Shown here in pieces: positions 21,528 to 42,800 of a DNA stretch of 64,000 nt (the stretch's first letter is position 1; each line of letters begins with the position of its first letter). The stretch lies in contig BBXU01000449.1 of NCBI GenBank assembly GCA_001598975.1, positions 1 to 64,000 of the forward strand, written 5' to 3'. The stretch comes from Parachlorella kessleri. Taxonomy: Eukaryota > Chlorophyta > Trebouxiophyceae > Chlorellales > Chlorellaceae. The notes under the pieces are model-generated. The model had not been told where the DNA came from, did not search any database, and saw only the letters and a program-made list of their open reading frames with translations. The translations under genes were made by a program, and so were the position numbers.

Positions 21528-24500
21528 TTACATAGTCAGGCCGCCCGGCATGCCGCCACCGCCCATGCCCGCAGCTGCCTTGGCTGGCTTCTTCTTCTCA
21601 GTCATCACCGCCTGCGTGACAGAGAAGGAATGCAGGCTCAAGCCAGCAACTGTGTGCACCCTCACCGCTGCCAGGGCTCCGTAAACACAGGTAAGGTCTC
21701 CCTACATGCACAGCCAGCCCTCGCCACAGCCGGCGGGCAAAGCAGGGCATCCAAACCAGCCCACACGAGGCATTGCAGCAGACATCCTCCAGGAATGCAC
21801 CGACCTTTGGGCAGCCGACAGAGCATCCCTTGAAGGCAAGACCCAGGCCAACTACACCCAGCAAGTGCACTACCCGCCGCCATGAGTACACACTGCCCAA
21901 CCAGAGAGCTGCTGCGCCCAAGTGCCTGGTATTTGCTGCATCATGAGATTGCACCCCACCCACCTGCGTGGTGAGCATGATGCCAGCAATGGAGCACGCG
22001 TTGGTGAGGCCCGAGCGTGTGACCTTGGCTGGGTCCAGCACTCCCGCCTCAATCAGGTTCTCAACGCGGTCGTACATTGCGTTGTAGCCAACCTCAAAGG
22101 GCTGCCCCAGCAGCTTCTGGACGATGACCTCGCCCTCCACACCGGCATTTTCTGCAGGAGGGGCGGGCGGCAGGGAAGGTAATGGGCGCTGGGGTGTGAT
22201 ATCTGACAGGCTTCTACTAACAGAAATATTAGCAAGGAGCAGGACCAACCAATGCCGGCGTAACAAAACGCAGCAAAGTATATGATGCGCGCTGGCGACC
22301 ATCTCCCTCCAAATAGAGCAGAGCCGCGAAGACTCCCGCTGGAGCACGCAGCACAGCCAGCCAGGTCCCAGAGGCTGCATGGTTTGTAGCATGTACAGAG
22401 AGGGCTGGCGCACCAGCAATGATACGGGCGGGCGCCCGCAGGGCTTTCATCACAATGTCTGCCCCCATGACCTCCTCGGGGTCTGTCAGCTGTGCCTTGA
22501 ACTCAGGCACCAGCTCCGACAGATGCAGCAGGGCAGCGCCGCCACCTGCAGGCAGCCCATGCCATGGCGTCAGGTCCACTCGATGCCATGCCTCCCTCCT
22601 CAACCGGCCAATTTGCAGGCTCACAAACAAGTTTGACCTTGGCTGCGGTGGTGCCGGTAGGAGCGTGCCGCAGACTGTCCGTCCGGTAGCATTGGTCATG
22701 CTTGCACCGCAAGCCCAGGTGGCCATGGTACCACAGGGACACCCACCTGGCACGATGCCCTCCTCTACAGCCGCGAAGGTGGCGTTCTTAGCGTCCTCGA
22801 TGCGCAGCTTCTTGTCCTCCAGCTCCGTCTCGGTGGCAGCACCCACCTGCGCACAGCACCAGCCGGCTCCGGTTGTTCCTTGCATCGCAGATTGACCCGC
22901 TCACATGTAGCAAATGTCGTGTTATAGACCCCTAGGAAGCAAGCTCCCCTACAAGCCCTGCGGAGCTAGAGATCCAACCCCAGCAGCAGCTTCCAGGATG
23001 CCCTTCCATGGGTCAGCCGCTTCCCTGTTAACATCCAGCGAGCCAGTCCCTCCCGCGGCTGCCCTCACATCACCTAGCTAGTAGCCGCCACACCCACCAC
23101 ACCCCCCAGCCATCACCCACAGCCCCCGCCCCACCTTGATGACCGCCACGCCGCCCGCCAGCTTGGCGATGCGCTCCGACAGCTTCTCAGTGTCATACAC
23201 GCTGTCAGTCTCTGCCAACTCCTTCTTGATCTGGGCAATGCGAGCCTTAATCTCCTCCTTGTTGGCCGCGTCGGCAATCAGGGTGGTGCTGGTGTTGGCC
23301 ACCGTCACCTTGCGGGCCACGCCCAGCTGCTCCAGGGTCACACCCTCCACCTGCGGGCAGGGGGGGCGGGACTGCTTGCTGAGTGCCTGGCATGCGCAGT
23401 GCGCTGTGCAAGGGCAGGAGAGAAGGAGATGCAAGCCTGAGGCTGCAGAGCTACGAAGGTAGGCTACAGCAGGCACCACTGCCGGCTAGCAAGGGAATGC
23501 CGGCAATGGCACAACTACAAACGCCCCCCCTCCCCCCCGCCACAATTCAAACACAATGATACCCCTTCTCCGCAGCTGGCCCCTTCCCCCAGTACCCCCC
23601 CCCCCTCCCCCCCTCTCACCGTCATGCCCAGGTCCTTGGCCACAAACTCCGCGCCCGTCACGATGGCAATGTCCTGCAGCAGCGCCTTGCGCCGCTCGCC
23701 AAAGCCGGGCGCCTTGATGGCGCACACGCTGATGATGCCGCGCAGCTTGTTCACCACCAGCGTGGCCAGCGCCTCGCCCGCCACGTCCTCCGCGATCAGC
23801 AGCAGCGGCCGGTTCACGCGGGACAGCTGCACCGCAGAACGCAGGCGGCAGGCGGGGGCGGTGGTGAGATGCAGTAGCACAGTGGACTATACTAAAAGCT
23901 AATGGTAATGGAATGGGGACACGGATAGCTAGGGGGGCCAGAGTTTGCTGTACCAGAGTTTTGCTGGTGCGATGGGGCCGCGCAGCCCTCGCAGCGCAGC
24001 TGCTGCCGGCCACATCTCGGGAGAACCCGCCAGCACGCGCAGCAAGACACGCGGTTACCCACACAGGGCCCGGCCCCCTCACCCAGGCCTCTCAAACACC
24101 TTACCCAAAGCGGCCCTTGGCAACCACGCGCCCTCGCCTACCTGCTCAAGCAGGGGCACGATGTCCTTGACCGACTCAATCTTCATGTCGGTGACCAGCA
24201 CCATTGCGTTCTCGTATTCCACAAGCATGCGCTCCGAGTTGGTCACAAACTGGGGGCTGATGTAGCCGCGGTCAATCTCCATGCCCTCCTGGACGTCCAC
24301 CTGCAGCAACACAAAGAGGGTAACGAGGGACACGTCAGACCGGGGAAGCAGTGGGAGTAACCACAGCTGTACCCAAGGTCCATGCTGCTGAGGTCTAGCA
24401 AACACACAGGCAGGGCTAGTACGGCGCTGGTGGCTGCATGAGCTGCGTCACTCCTCTCAGTACTGGGGACAGCTCCTAGGGGCACAGACGACCCTGCTTG

Positions 24501-26753
24501 TCCAGGCTGCTTGCACTGGAAGTCGGCGAGCAACGCAAGGATATCCTCACTAGGTGCACCGATAACTGTCTTCCTCTCAACACCTACACCCGCTGGGGCA
24601 CCCGCTGAGCGCACCAAGACCCACCGACAACATTCCGATGGCCCGCCACCAACCCTCCCCACCCTGCCGCTCGCACCTAGTTGGCCCAGCCACCCATCCA
24701 TCTTATCTGCTGCATGCCAGTCAGAAGTAACTCGATTGACAACCCACCCACGGTCGGCAACCCACCCACGGTCGACAACCCACCCACCCACCGTGGTCTC
24801 CAGGGAGTTGGAGGACTCAATGGCCAGCACGCCGTCGGCGCCAACCTTGTCCAGGGCGTCCGCGATCATCTGGCCGATGGCGTCGTCGTTGCCGGAGGAG
24901 ATGGCGGCCACATTCTTGATGTCGCCAGACCCCTTCACTGGAGTCGCATGCTCCTTGAGCTTGCCCACCTGCAGCAGGCCGGCCTTGGTGAGGATGTTTG
25001 CACCGAGGGCAGCACTGCTCAAGGGCAGGGCCATGCAGACGCACAATGTATCAAGAAGAAAGCGCATAGAGCCGTCTGACCAGCAATGCAGCCCTGGAAG
25101 CTCGCTGTAGCAGGACTTGCCTTAGGTCCTGTTCACGTGTGACCAGACTTCCCTTCCCAAGCATGCCGCCGACCGGCAGCTGCTGGCAGCTCAGAGCCCC
25201 ACCCAGCCACGCTTGCTATGTTTTGTGACGACCCAGCCACTTCCCACAACCCCAGGCCTGCCACCACCCTCACTTCCCGCCGCCCCCTCCTCCCACCAGC
25301 CCACCAGGAACTCGCAGGTCTTGTCAATGCCCTTCTTGATCACGATGGGGTTGGCCCCAGCGGTCACATTCTGCAGCCCGTAGTGGATCATCTCGCGAGC
25401 CAGCACAGTGGCGGTGGTGGTGCCGTCACCAGCAGCGTCGTTGGTGCGGCCGGCCACCTCCTTGATCAGCTGGGCACCCGCATTCTCCACAGGGTCCTCC
25501 AACTCAATGGCGCGGGCAATGGAGACGCCGTCGTTGATCACCTGCAAGCAAAGCACCAACATCTTCTGGTCGGCTGTCTGCCGCGACTGCAACGCGACTG
25601 CTTGCCGCCTGCCAGGCAGCACTGATGGCTCCCAGGCGCACAGTTCCGCTTTTCTTATGTAGACGGACTCTACTGCCCACTGTTCTGCCTAACTGTCCTC
25701 CCTGGGAGCAAGGTGTGCTATGCGACTGCAAGACACGTACACTACGTTGCTTGCACATATGAGTGACGCTGGCCGCTCACCTGCGGCACGCCATACGCCT
25801 GCTCCAACACCACATTCCGGCCTGCAGCCAATTCAGACCAACAGGCTGTGAGCAGGAGTAAAGCACAGGGCACCGTCACACAACGCGTTCAAGGCAGTGG
25901 CGGACTGCGCAGGTACCACCTGTTCAGCCGGCAACGACAGGCGAAGATGTCTCTGGCCACCACCATCTTTGGCAAAGCCTGTCGCTTGGGAAATCTCGTA
26001 CCTCGGCAAAATACTTGTGTGACCTCTCTCTGTGTGAACTAGCAAGTGATCCGAACAAAGGCTTGCCCCGGATCCACGTGGGAGGGGGACCAATTCAACC
26101 CAACCTTTGCAGTGCTTACCCCTGGGACCCAGAGTCACGCCAACAGCGTCGGCTATCTTATTAATGCCGTCCTGCATCTTCCTGCGAGAGGCGTTATCGA
26201 ACAGGATGTCCTTAGCCTCACCCGCCCTGGTCACCTGCAGGACACCATGACAGGGTTGTGCACTCCGGTATATTTGCTGCAAAGCTCACCGGGGATGTGC
26301 CCCCCGCCAGTCACAACAGTCTTCCTACGACATAAAACTACCGCAATAGGCCATTCAAGCCAAATGCTAGTCGAATTATCACCATCATAAAACGGATCTG
26401 GAGGGCCCTAACAAGACGAACAGAGGCTGCCACACCCCGTGCTCACCAACAGGGAGAGCAAATCCTGGCAAGTGGCACAACTGCTGGCAGACCACAAGCC
26501 ATAGCCACAATAGTATGAAAGGGTAGGCAAAGGTGTCTTTGGGCTCAATGCCTAAACCAGAGCCCAGAGCAAATCGAACATGTTCTAGAAAGGTGCTTGC
26601 CACCTACCAGCCTTTGAGCACGGGCACGGCGCGTGTTCTTTCCGGTAAAGACATTGTGCTTAAGGCCCTTGGCCTGCACACAAACAAAAAGCCGTGGTTG
26701 AAGCTCACACCTTGCTGGGATGCAATAGCATGCAACCTTGCAGCAGCAACCAT
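21528..26753 (-). CDS. CPN60A: Chloroplast chaperonin 60 subunit alpha (GroEL family)
   Basis: This subunit of the plastid Cpn60 ring folds Rubisco large subunit and other stromal proteins. Exons 5' to 3': 26753-26709, 26673-26608, 26234-26120, 25821-25781, 25541-25305, 24968-24792, 24300-24142, 23826-23620, 23350-23135, 22846-22747, 22545-22414, 22151-21964, 21611-21528; 588 residues in frame. Two short first exons encode an Ala/Arg-rich transit peptide ending near [13 protein letters not shown]. Then come [40 protein letters not shown] (ATP site, about 128), [32 protein letters not shown] and the GroEL signature [27 protein letters not shown] and PVKGSGDIK are alpha-type rather than beta-type. 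The Gly/Met-rich tail [13 protein letters not shown] is intact. Confidence 0.95.
24738..24790. repeat. 18-bp tandem repeat abutting a CPN60 alpha splice donor
   Basis: About three copies of an 18-bp unit (core AACCCACCCACGGTCG on the + strand) run up to the exon edge at 24792. On the - strand each copy repeats GTGGGTGGGTT, the sequence of the real donor. Confidence 0.8.
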
Positions 26754-27737
26754 CACACCTGCGCAGCGTTCATCAGGGTGCCCTGCATCCTGCACTTGTT
26801 GATCCAGAATCCACAATTCGCTGGACAGCGAGTGCTGCCGAACACTGCACTAGTTATCTGGCCTTTCCCGCCTTCTGGAAGCAAAATGGGCAAGAACCGG
26901 TACAACAGCAATACACGGTCGTATTGCTCTCGTCGCATGTTGAAGAAGAGAGGACACGCTTTCAAGAAGAGGAGGTGATCGGCTTGTGTAGGCGCCGCCC
27001 CTTGGGGTATCGCAGCCTGATTGTTGCCAAGCTCAACCTCCCGCTCTGTGCTCACTAGAAATTGTGTAGTCGAGACGCCCCGCCAGAAGGAATATGGGGT
27101 CTGGGAGTAGGAGCACAACCTCTGCAGTGAGATCACGCTCGGCATGGGCGGCCGCCGCCAGGCCGTCAACGGGTTCCTACTAAGCACCCTTGGCGGGCAG
27201 CATAAAGACAGCTTTGTGGAGCGCAGTACCGTCCTCAATTGGTTGCATGACATACTGCTAGCCGAGTTGTCATGTACCATTCAAGTACACTAGGAGCTTA
27301 TGACATGAGGTACGCAGCAAGGCCAGACCTTCCCACTAACCCACTAAGCTCTTACGACAGGAACCTTACGAGGTGACTGGCACCCATGAGTCCTTGCAAA
27401 GTCAGAGAGGCCAAACTGGACTATCCATACGCCTGGGGAGCACAAGCTGAAAGATATTGCGAGCAAGCTTGAAGGGTGCATCCCAATGTAACACAAGTGA
27501 TATCCTTCCTACCTGCCTACAAAAGTTGTACCACAGAAGCAACCAAAGGTCGCTCCACAATTGTTGGTAGGAAGGAGATTGGCATGAAATACCAAGGGAC
27601 GGTAGAATAGCAACGATGAGCAACCAATACCCTGCCTGAAGGACACTGTGCAGGTCTGTCCGGCCAACCTGGCTAGGATCCTGTTGCTGGCTGACAAGCC
27701 ACTCCCCTGACTACCCTATGCAGAAGAGACCGCCTTG
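26754..27737. other. Intergenic region between gyrase A 3' end and CPN60 alpha promoter
   Basis: Both flanking genes read leftward, so this holds the gyrase 3' UTR and the chaperonin promoter. A 30-codon + strand frame at 26886-26978 is very basic but has no other support. Confidence 0.4.
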
Positions 27738-35862
<8,125 letters not shown>

Positions 35863-36381
35863 GGCGCTCGAACTTAAAATGTGTGGAAGGACTCACATGC
35901 AAGCGCACCGCATCATGCACAAGGTTGCGAAAGCACAGAAAAAAAAATGTACAGTTTCAAAGGCAAAGGCAAGCTAGTCAGTCCTGATCCTGCTCAAGAC
36001 TGCGCCAGGCTGCTGAGCCTGCACTGCCATCTCAGCAAGAATTGCCGAAACAAACCGGAACTCCAAAGTGCAATAGTCAAACTTCCTCCAATCGGACATG
36101 ATACACTCCTGTCCATGATGCCTACGTTGTCCCCTAGCCGACAGGCGTTCACACCATGCTGCAAAGGGACCTTGGGCTACCAAAGAGTTTTGCCCCGGCA
36201 GTGGCAGGTGTGGCCCCTGCTTGCCTTGTATCATGAGTGGGTCTTCGGTTGGTTTCGAGGTTGCTTTTTAGGTTTGCAGGCTCGCTGCCTGGCTTCCCAT
36301 GGTGAAGCCACTGGGAACGTAGGAGCAGCTGCCCCACCCGTGGCTAAGGCAGTGGGGTCCAATAACGCTCAACCGATAAAG
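35863..36381. promoter_or_regulatory. Divergent promoter region, gyrase A / EF-hand gene
   Basis: About 520 bases lie between two divergent starts. A frame stays open on the + strand into the EF-hand first exon, so a longer N-terminus there is possible. No TATA box was seen. Confidence 0.35.
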
Positions 36382-38562
36382 ATGAAAAGCCTTGATCAAG
36401 CGGAGGACGAGCTGGAAGGCGAGTTGCCAGCACTTTTGCCTGCTTGTGGGTTGTGTTAGGGGTGATGCGTCAGGTTGGCAGCCACATTGTGACGACACTT
36501 TGGCCTCTGCCACGCAGCCTACTGTTCGATGCTCTCGGACGACGAGGAGGCCAGCACTTGCTGGTCTGCCTATGACTACCTGGAGCATAAGCGGGTAAGT
36601 TGGCCTGGGCAGGCCACTTGGGCGCACGCCCCTACCGACCTCTCTGTATCATGGTACGTTTGAAAGCGTTAGCTTCTGATCTGGGGCCGCATCTGCCCAA
36701 TGCCAAGGTAATGCTGGGGGGTTATATGGTAAATCGCACATCTATATGCTTGGACCACTCCGCTTAATTTCAATGCAGAGAGAGGCTGAAGCGGGCTGTG
36801 CCTTTGAGGTGAGAGACACAGGACGACCAGGAGCATCATGTGCGCGGCTGCAAGCGCTGGAACAGCTGTCTTACGAGCTCATAGGTTCTGGCCAGGTGCG
36901 GAGGTTTAGCGCCTATGCCTTTTGTATTATATTTTGAAGCTAATAGTGTGTTCCATTCCCTCTGCTGTGCTAAGGTATGTCGCTTGCAGTGACCCATGAC
37001 TGCTGGGAGTGTGCGTAAACGACTGAAGTACCAATGTGAACTGTGCTCTGCAGGTCAGCAGTATTGTCAATACGCTTGCTACTTTGAGTCGGACTGATAT
37101 TGGGAGCGGAGAGCAACAAGTAGCTAGTGGGGGTGAAGCAGTGGCTTTTATGGGTGAAGGTGAGCTTCTATGTCTTGAACACTACAGTGCTCCTTGGGCA
37201 TAGCCTGCCAAGCCGCGCCCCAGAATCGAACTAGCTGCAATTTCTAGATGTGAACACTTGTACTGGGGAGGCTCAGTCTCCTAATGAGCAGAGCTTGATG
37301 TTGTACGGCAACCGCTGCGACTGCAATGTGTCTTGCTGCGGCCACTGCTGCAAAAGACGGTGGAGTTGCCGACTAGCGCTTCTGTGCTGTGCAGGCGATC
37401 TGGTAGTTGCACACCCTCAAGGCCAGCAGGAAGTGGAGTCAACAGATCCTGACCGCCGAGTAAGCATTCCGAGGCCGGTTATTTAGGTACCTTCGCTTGA
37501 AATCCCGGGGTGATAGTACTCAACTCGTGGGACTTTACGACTGGTGGCATGTCGTGGCCGTGTTACTTCGCTCGCACAAGGTTTATGAGAGTAGCGACAC
37601 ACCCACACCTCTGCTCACCGGTGGAGAGGCTCATCTGAGCCCTACCCTGCCCCGGCACAATGTGCAGGCCTACCTGCGCTCCCTGTTCAGCCGGCTGGAC
37701 CATGATCACGACGGGCAGCTGGACATGGAGGAGTTCCGTGCGGCTATGAGGGAGCTGGGCGACGAGCTGGATGGCAGGACGGTCAGTACCCCGTCAGCCC
37801 CGTCATCCCTTCCTCCTCTCTGATCGCATCGCCTGCCACCTTAACCAATACGCAAAGCAGCTGAAGCTCATGGGATGCCAGCTTTGTAGCTGCCAGGCTG
37901 AGCAGGGCTGCGGCATGCTGGTCTGGGTCTCTTGCTTCTGTGCCTGTATGTGGTACTAGCTTCACAAGGCTTGTGTAGACAGCCTGGCAGGGTGGGCGAG
38001 TCTGGCAAGATCGGGTTGCGGATGGCGGGCCATGAGGACGGCTCACCCCCTGCCACTCTGCCAGTGTTGCAGCCTATATATCGTGGCCTTCCTGTGCTGT
38101 TCCTGCTTCAGGTAGCCTTGGTAGGCGAGGCACTTGACGCCCATGGGCGGTTAGACGAAGACCAGTTCCTACAGGTATCACAAGATAGTGGTCATGCTGT
38201 CCACCAGGCCAGGCTAGTAGTCTGGTAGTACTGGGAGTAATAACAGTTGTATACCTTGAAGCTGCCAGGCAGCAAGACTTGCTACTTGCCCGGACCCTCA
38301 TACTCAAGCTTGGTGACTACGTCCCCACCTGCTCTTTACCTCTTACAGCGGCATAGGACCCTTGAAGGCTTTCTGAGATCGAGTTTGGTTATGCTTGATT
38401 GAGCTGTTGGCAGTGCCCTTCATAAGGCCATAATGTAGTTTACTCCTGCAGGCAGTGGAAGCTGAGCAAGAGATGGCCACTCACAACCCTGTTGCCCAAG
38501 CTTGGCGTGTCCACCAGCACAAGCACGAGCCACACTTTAGATGGGGTGGGCCGGAGTGCTAG
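36382..38562 (+). CDS. EF-hand calcium-binding protein, otherwise unknown
   Basis: Proposed exons: 36382-36445, 36518-36594, 36779-36895, 37054-37159, 37395-37459, 37668-37781, 38112-38174, 38452-38562; 238 residues in frame. The firm part is exon 6, where FSRLDHDHDGQLDMEEFRAAM is a canonical EF-hand (12-residue loop D-x-D-x-D-G...E). The next exon has a decayed partner (LDAHGRLDEDQFL) with too few ligands to bind calcium well. The N-terminal part is acidic (DEEASTCWSAYDYLEHKR) and unfamiliar. An additional exon at 38349 and one at 37246 have acceptors but do not keep frame simply. The C-terminal stop at 38560-38562 is tentative, and the gene may continue into the exons near 39385. Confidence 0.55.
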
Positions 38563-39384
38563 GCTGCATGTTACGCTGGGAGCCGGGCAGGCAGGGCTGC
38601 CTGAGCGGAGAGTGGCTTCTTGAGGGACCGTGACATTGGTCTGCTCGGCTGGCCTGGCCTGTTGACCAGCTGGTCATGCGCTGTAGCAACTTAGCAGTGA
38701 GTGGGCAGGAGTCTGGTGTGTTCATTTCTAGCGCCGATCCCACATAAGTTTTGTCTTAGAATGCTGGCAACCATGTACAGTATATGCAATGGCACGGCAG
38801 GAGGCGCTGTATATCAGGAATGGCTTCAGTGGTCTTGTACGTTAACCCGGAGCGTGAAAATCACGCTGCTGCGGCTAGGGTAAATTTGTTGTAGTAAATG
38901 TCATTTCCAGTATTGTATTAGCCCAAGATTGGGGTGGTAAGCTGACTTCGCAGCTCTAGAGAACTGCAAAGGTGCAGTGTGCACGACTACTATGTTTCAT
39001 ACTGAGTACTATCTGCTAGCAACTGTCAGCTGCCGTTATTATCCAGAGGTTGGTAATGGCTAGCGCTGTGGTTTGGCTTTACTTGTGGCGTGGGCGCCAA
39101 GGTCAGCCTTATGCAGACATGAAAGCCACGGCTCGTACAGGCCACTGGCTCAGACAATCGGACTTCAGGATAAGTCTGCACCTGCACATGTCTCTACACG
39201 TGGTACTGTCGTCCAGCTCATGCAATGAAAGCAACTGTCTGGCCTGCAGCTGTCTGTCAGCTGTCAAACTTGCTGAAATCAGATTTGTCCAGGACCTGGA
39301 GGGCGCCACCATGGCGGGTAGGGTGTGAAGCCTTGGCTGGACATGTCCCCAACTCCTCCTCACTATCATCAGATGCTGTTTTAG
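38563..39384. other. Stretch without an assigned exon
   Basis: No frame here could be tied to either flanking gene. It could be intergenic or contain 5' exons of the MUT-7-like gene. Confidence 0.35.
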
Positions 39385-39643
39385 GACGCTCGTATGCAGT
39401 ATGGAGATTAGGCAGCGTGTGTCCCTTCTCAGTGAGGCTAGAGTCCTAGGCAAACATCAAGAATACATAGGTCACATCCAAGCAGCACTGCTGGAGAAGT
39501 CGAACTTTCGACTTCTGCAAGAAGAGATTTCGCACTCCCTTGGGGAGCAGGCAAGTAGCATTGAGACTTGCTTTTGAGGTGTACCACATTGCCTGCTACA
39601 CCCTGCCTGCTGCAAGTGCATGCAGGCTGAGAAGAAAGAGGAA
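39385..39643 (+). CDS. Orphan coiled-coil exons, probably 5' part of the MUT-7-like gene
   Basis: Exon 39385-39550 reads RQRVSLLSEARVLGKHQEY then IQAALLEKSNFRLLQEEI, an obvious amphipathic helix, and ends at a GC donor (CAG|GCAAGT). Exon 39626-39643 adds AEKKEE and ends in phase 0. Both match the phase of the exon at 39850, so they may be upstream exons of the exonuclease gene. They could instead be the 3' end of the EF-hand gene, via an alternative last exon 39780-39836 with a stop. No start codon could be assigned. Confidence 0.45.
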
Positions 39644-39849
39644 GTGTGGCTGTTTTTCTTACTGTGCATAGAGGCAAGTCTTTGTGCCGTGTTACGTTTT
39701 CACCTGCGCTACGATAACTGTTGGTGGGGTGGAACGAGGTTGAGGTGGCGGCTGGGGGCCACACACTAGTCTATTGCAGGAATCTGTTTGGTGTGCCCAA
39801 CATGCATTCGCAAAGCAATCAAGTAGCAACGGATAGAAGATAGTTTCAG

Positions 39850-42800
39850 CTGCCAGCAATATTGGGAAGCTTGGGCCTGAGTGGTGAGGCAGCATGTTTG
39901 CAGGCAGCCATCGTAGAGGATGGCTTTGTGGGGGTGCAGCCAGTCTGTCACTTGGTGTTGGAGGTCGTGCCAAAGCCTGTCAAGCACAGCCCAAAGGTTG
40001 CCACCGCAGCGGCCGCTACATTCATGCAATGTTGTGCGGCCCGACACCCTAGAATCGCAGTGAAGGTGACCTACCAAGCACGTATTGTGCACAGCTGCAG
40101 TCGTGCTTGTGGTATTGGTGCATGTAATTGGAGCTCGTGCTGCCGCAGCTGTGAAGGTCTTACTCTACTGTCCCATGTCATGTAGCCACTCCCTAATCAC
40201 TGGCTGGCCCTTTGTGACCCCGCGTCGTGTGATGCCTCAACCCACGCACTTTCTGTTTGAGCTTCTATCTGATACCTACAACTGCTGATGCAGCTTGCAC
40301 AAGTCTACCAGCTGGCCTTGAGTGACTTGCCGCCCGGGTCCAGACAGCAGCTGGCACAACTCGTGGAGCAGCTGCTGGCAGCAGGCGGCACTGCGTCCTC
40401 AGGCGTGGCACTTCTCATCCATTTCCCAGAACTGCAGCAAGACTTTGATGTGGCAGCCATTCTGGAAGAGTTGATCGCTGGGGCACAGCTGACCACCGCA
40501 GCACGCTGGGCAGAGTCACTTAGCAGGGCTATGCAGGTCTGTGCAGACACACGCTGGGCTGCGGTTCCACGGCTGAGGAGGTGGTGTGGGCATGTGGGGG
40601 AGGGGGCCTGCATGGCAAGTCAAGCTTGAGAAACAGCGTTCGCACTCCGCACGGCTGCCCGGTTTGCGTTGCTTCGGTGCTGTGCAGCCTTGGTCTGAGG
40701 TGGCCTTGGGAAGTGTGGCTCACAGACCTTGCTGGTTGCTTTCCGTCCTGCACAGGTTGCATACGTGACCAGCTGCCTGCAGTACGGTCACCTCAAGTCT
40801 GCCGCACGCGCCGTCAAAGACCTGGGCTTGCAGCAAGAGTTCCCTGATGTGGAGGCAGCCTACAAGCGCAAGACGGTTGACAAGCTAGCAGCCAAGGGCC
40901 TGTGGGGCGTGGCAGCCACCTACGTGGGTGATGACCCAGTGTTGCAGGTGAGGACTGCGTGGCAGTTGGTCTGACCACAGCATGGCTTGTCAAAGGCACA
41001 AGCATGCTCCGGTAGCTACTGTCCATGGGAGGTGGCCTGTCTTCTGAGGCATCCTTTGGTCACACCCCAGCAAGACTGTGGGCCACAGGGTGAGATAATG
41101 CACCTGCCACCACGCTTGCCTCTTGCAGGGGGAGCTCATGCACTCGCTTCTGCTGGCTGGCGAGGTAGTGTTGGCCCAGGAGTTTGCCCACCTGTTTGGC
41201 CGGGCGGGCTTGGCAGACTTTGGTATATGTGAGGAGCAGCTGCAGCAGGAGCGGCAGCGCAGGGCAGAGACGTACCTCCAGCTCAGCATACCCTGGGAGC
41301 GGCTGCACTTTGTGGACACGCTGGCTGGCCTGGCCGCCATGCAGCTGGCACTGCAGGAGCAGCTGGGGCTGCATGCACAGCCGCCTGGGGCACCCCAGCA
41401 TCTTGATGGTAGCGTCCTGCATGGTGGGCTGCATGCTGCAAAGAGTGGACCGGTTTCCTGCGGACACGTGACTGGCGCAAGTGCACCCGCCAGTGCAGCA
41501 GCAGGAGGGGCAGCACCAGGGTCGACTTTGGTCGCCCCCACAGCAGCAGGAGGACATGGGGACACTAGGGCTGCTATGCATGACTGGGCATCAGCGCGAG
41601 CTGCTGGGCTGCCGGTGGTGGGGCTGGATGTGGAGTGGCGGCCGGAGCGGCAAGATGGGGAGGGAGGGAGTTCGCCTGCAAGCATCGTGCAGGTATGCTG
41701 GTCTGCTTACTTTTTGGCTTTGGACACGGGATAAGAGCTGGAGACAGGGGCGGATGTGGATTGCCCTTCCCAAATATTACTGACCAAGTGCAGCTTTGGC
41801 AGCATTAACCGCTATTTTTTCTGCCATGCACGAAATTCTGCTCGTTCGCTTGACTGCGATGCAGCTGGCAGTTGATAGTGACGTCTTCGTAGTGGATCTT
41901 TTGGCGTTGGGCGGCCAACCTCAGGAGCTCTCTGCTGCGCTGGGCCCCATGCTGAGCAGCGAGCGTGTGTACAAGCTGGGAGTGGGGCTTGCAAGCGACG
42001 TCCGCAAGCTGGGGGCCTCATATCCGCAGGTGAGCTGGGGTGGCGGCTTACTTGGGTGGCTGTAGGAGCGCTGCAGTGGGACCAGGTGCACAGCAAGGGT
42101 CGGTGGCTAGAGCTGCCCTAGAGTGTTGCTGCCACAGGTGGTCGTAGGGGTATGTGTGGCGTAACTTTATGCAAGTGCGAGTGATATTTGGTGAGGCTTA
42201 GGGTAAAGACCTTATCTTCAAGCCCACAATTCCTGCACTCGTGCACGCAGCCTTGCCAGTGAGGAAGGCGTTGTGCAAGGCCGGTGTGATTCCTTTCCAG
42301 GTGGCCGGGTTCAGGACAGTGAATGGGTGCCTGGACCTGGGCAGCCTGTGGAAGCAATGCCATACACCACATCATGGGGCGGCCCCTCCTGGTAAGCTGC
42401 TTCGAGAGCTCAGTGCCGAGCTGCACCCAGTCCGCCCTATAGGTACCAAAAAAGCGCTGTAGGCTCCATTCCCTTGTGGATCGCTCCCCTTGCGGGTCAC
42501 GCCCCTTGTGGATCCTACCTTGCACGGAAGAATATCAGTACAGACTCATTTTACTGTGGGCTGGTACTGTTGGACAGGTCACCCCTGTGTCCCCCGGTCT
42601 CTCATTCAGCCCTCCATTGCAGCTTCCTAGGCATCATACCCCAGTGTTAGGTCGCAATCGTTATCTACTAAAGAAGACCCACGGCACGCAGGTTATGGCG
42701 TTGTTGCTGGCGGCGTCAGCAGCAGCAATGGTAACCTCCCCCTGCCAATACGCGGTCGGGGCGAGGTGGGGCTGTCGGCCTTAGCGGAGGAGCTCCTAAG

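Noticed and set aside
26886..26978. 30-codon basic + strand frame (MGKNRYNSN..., ending FKKRR)
   Set aside because: Isolated, very short, no flanking exons or promoter, lies in the chaperonin upstream region.
38349..38387. Extra EF-hand-gene exon (RHRTLEGFLRSSL)
   Set aside because: It has an acceptor, but its only in-phase donor is weak, and skipping it keeps frame; left as possible alternative exon.
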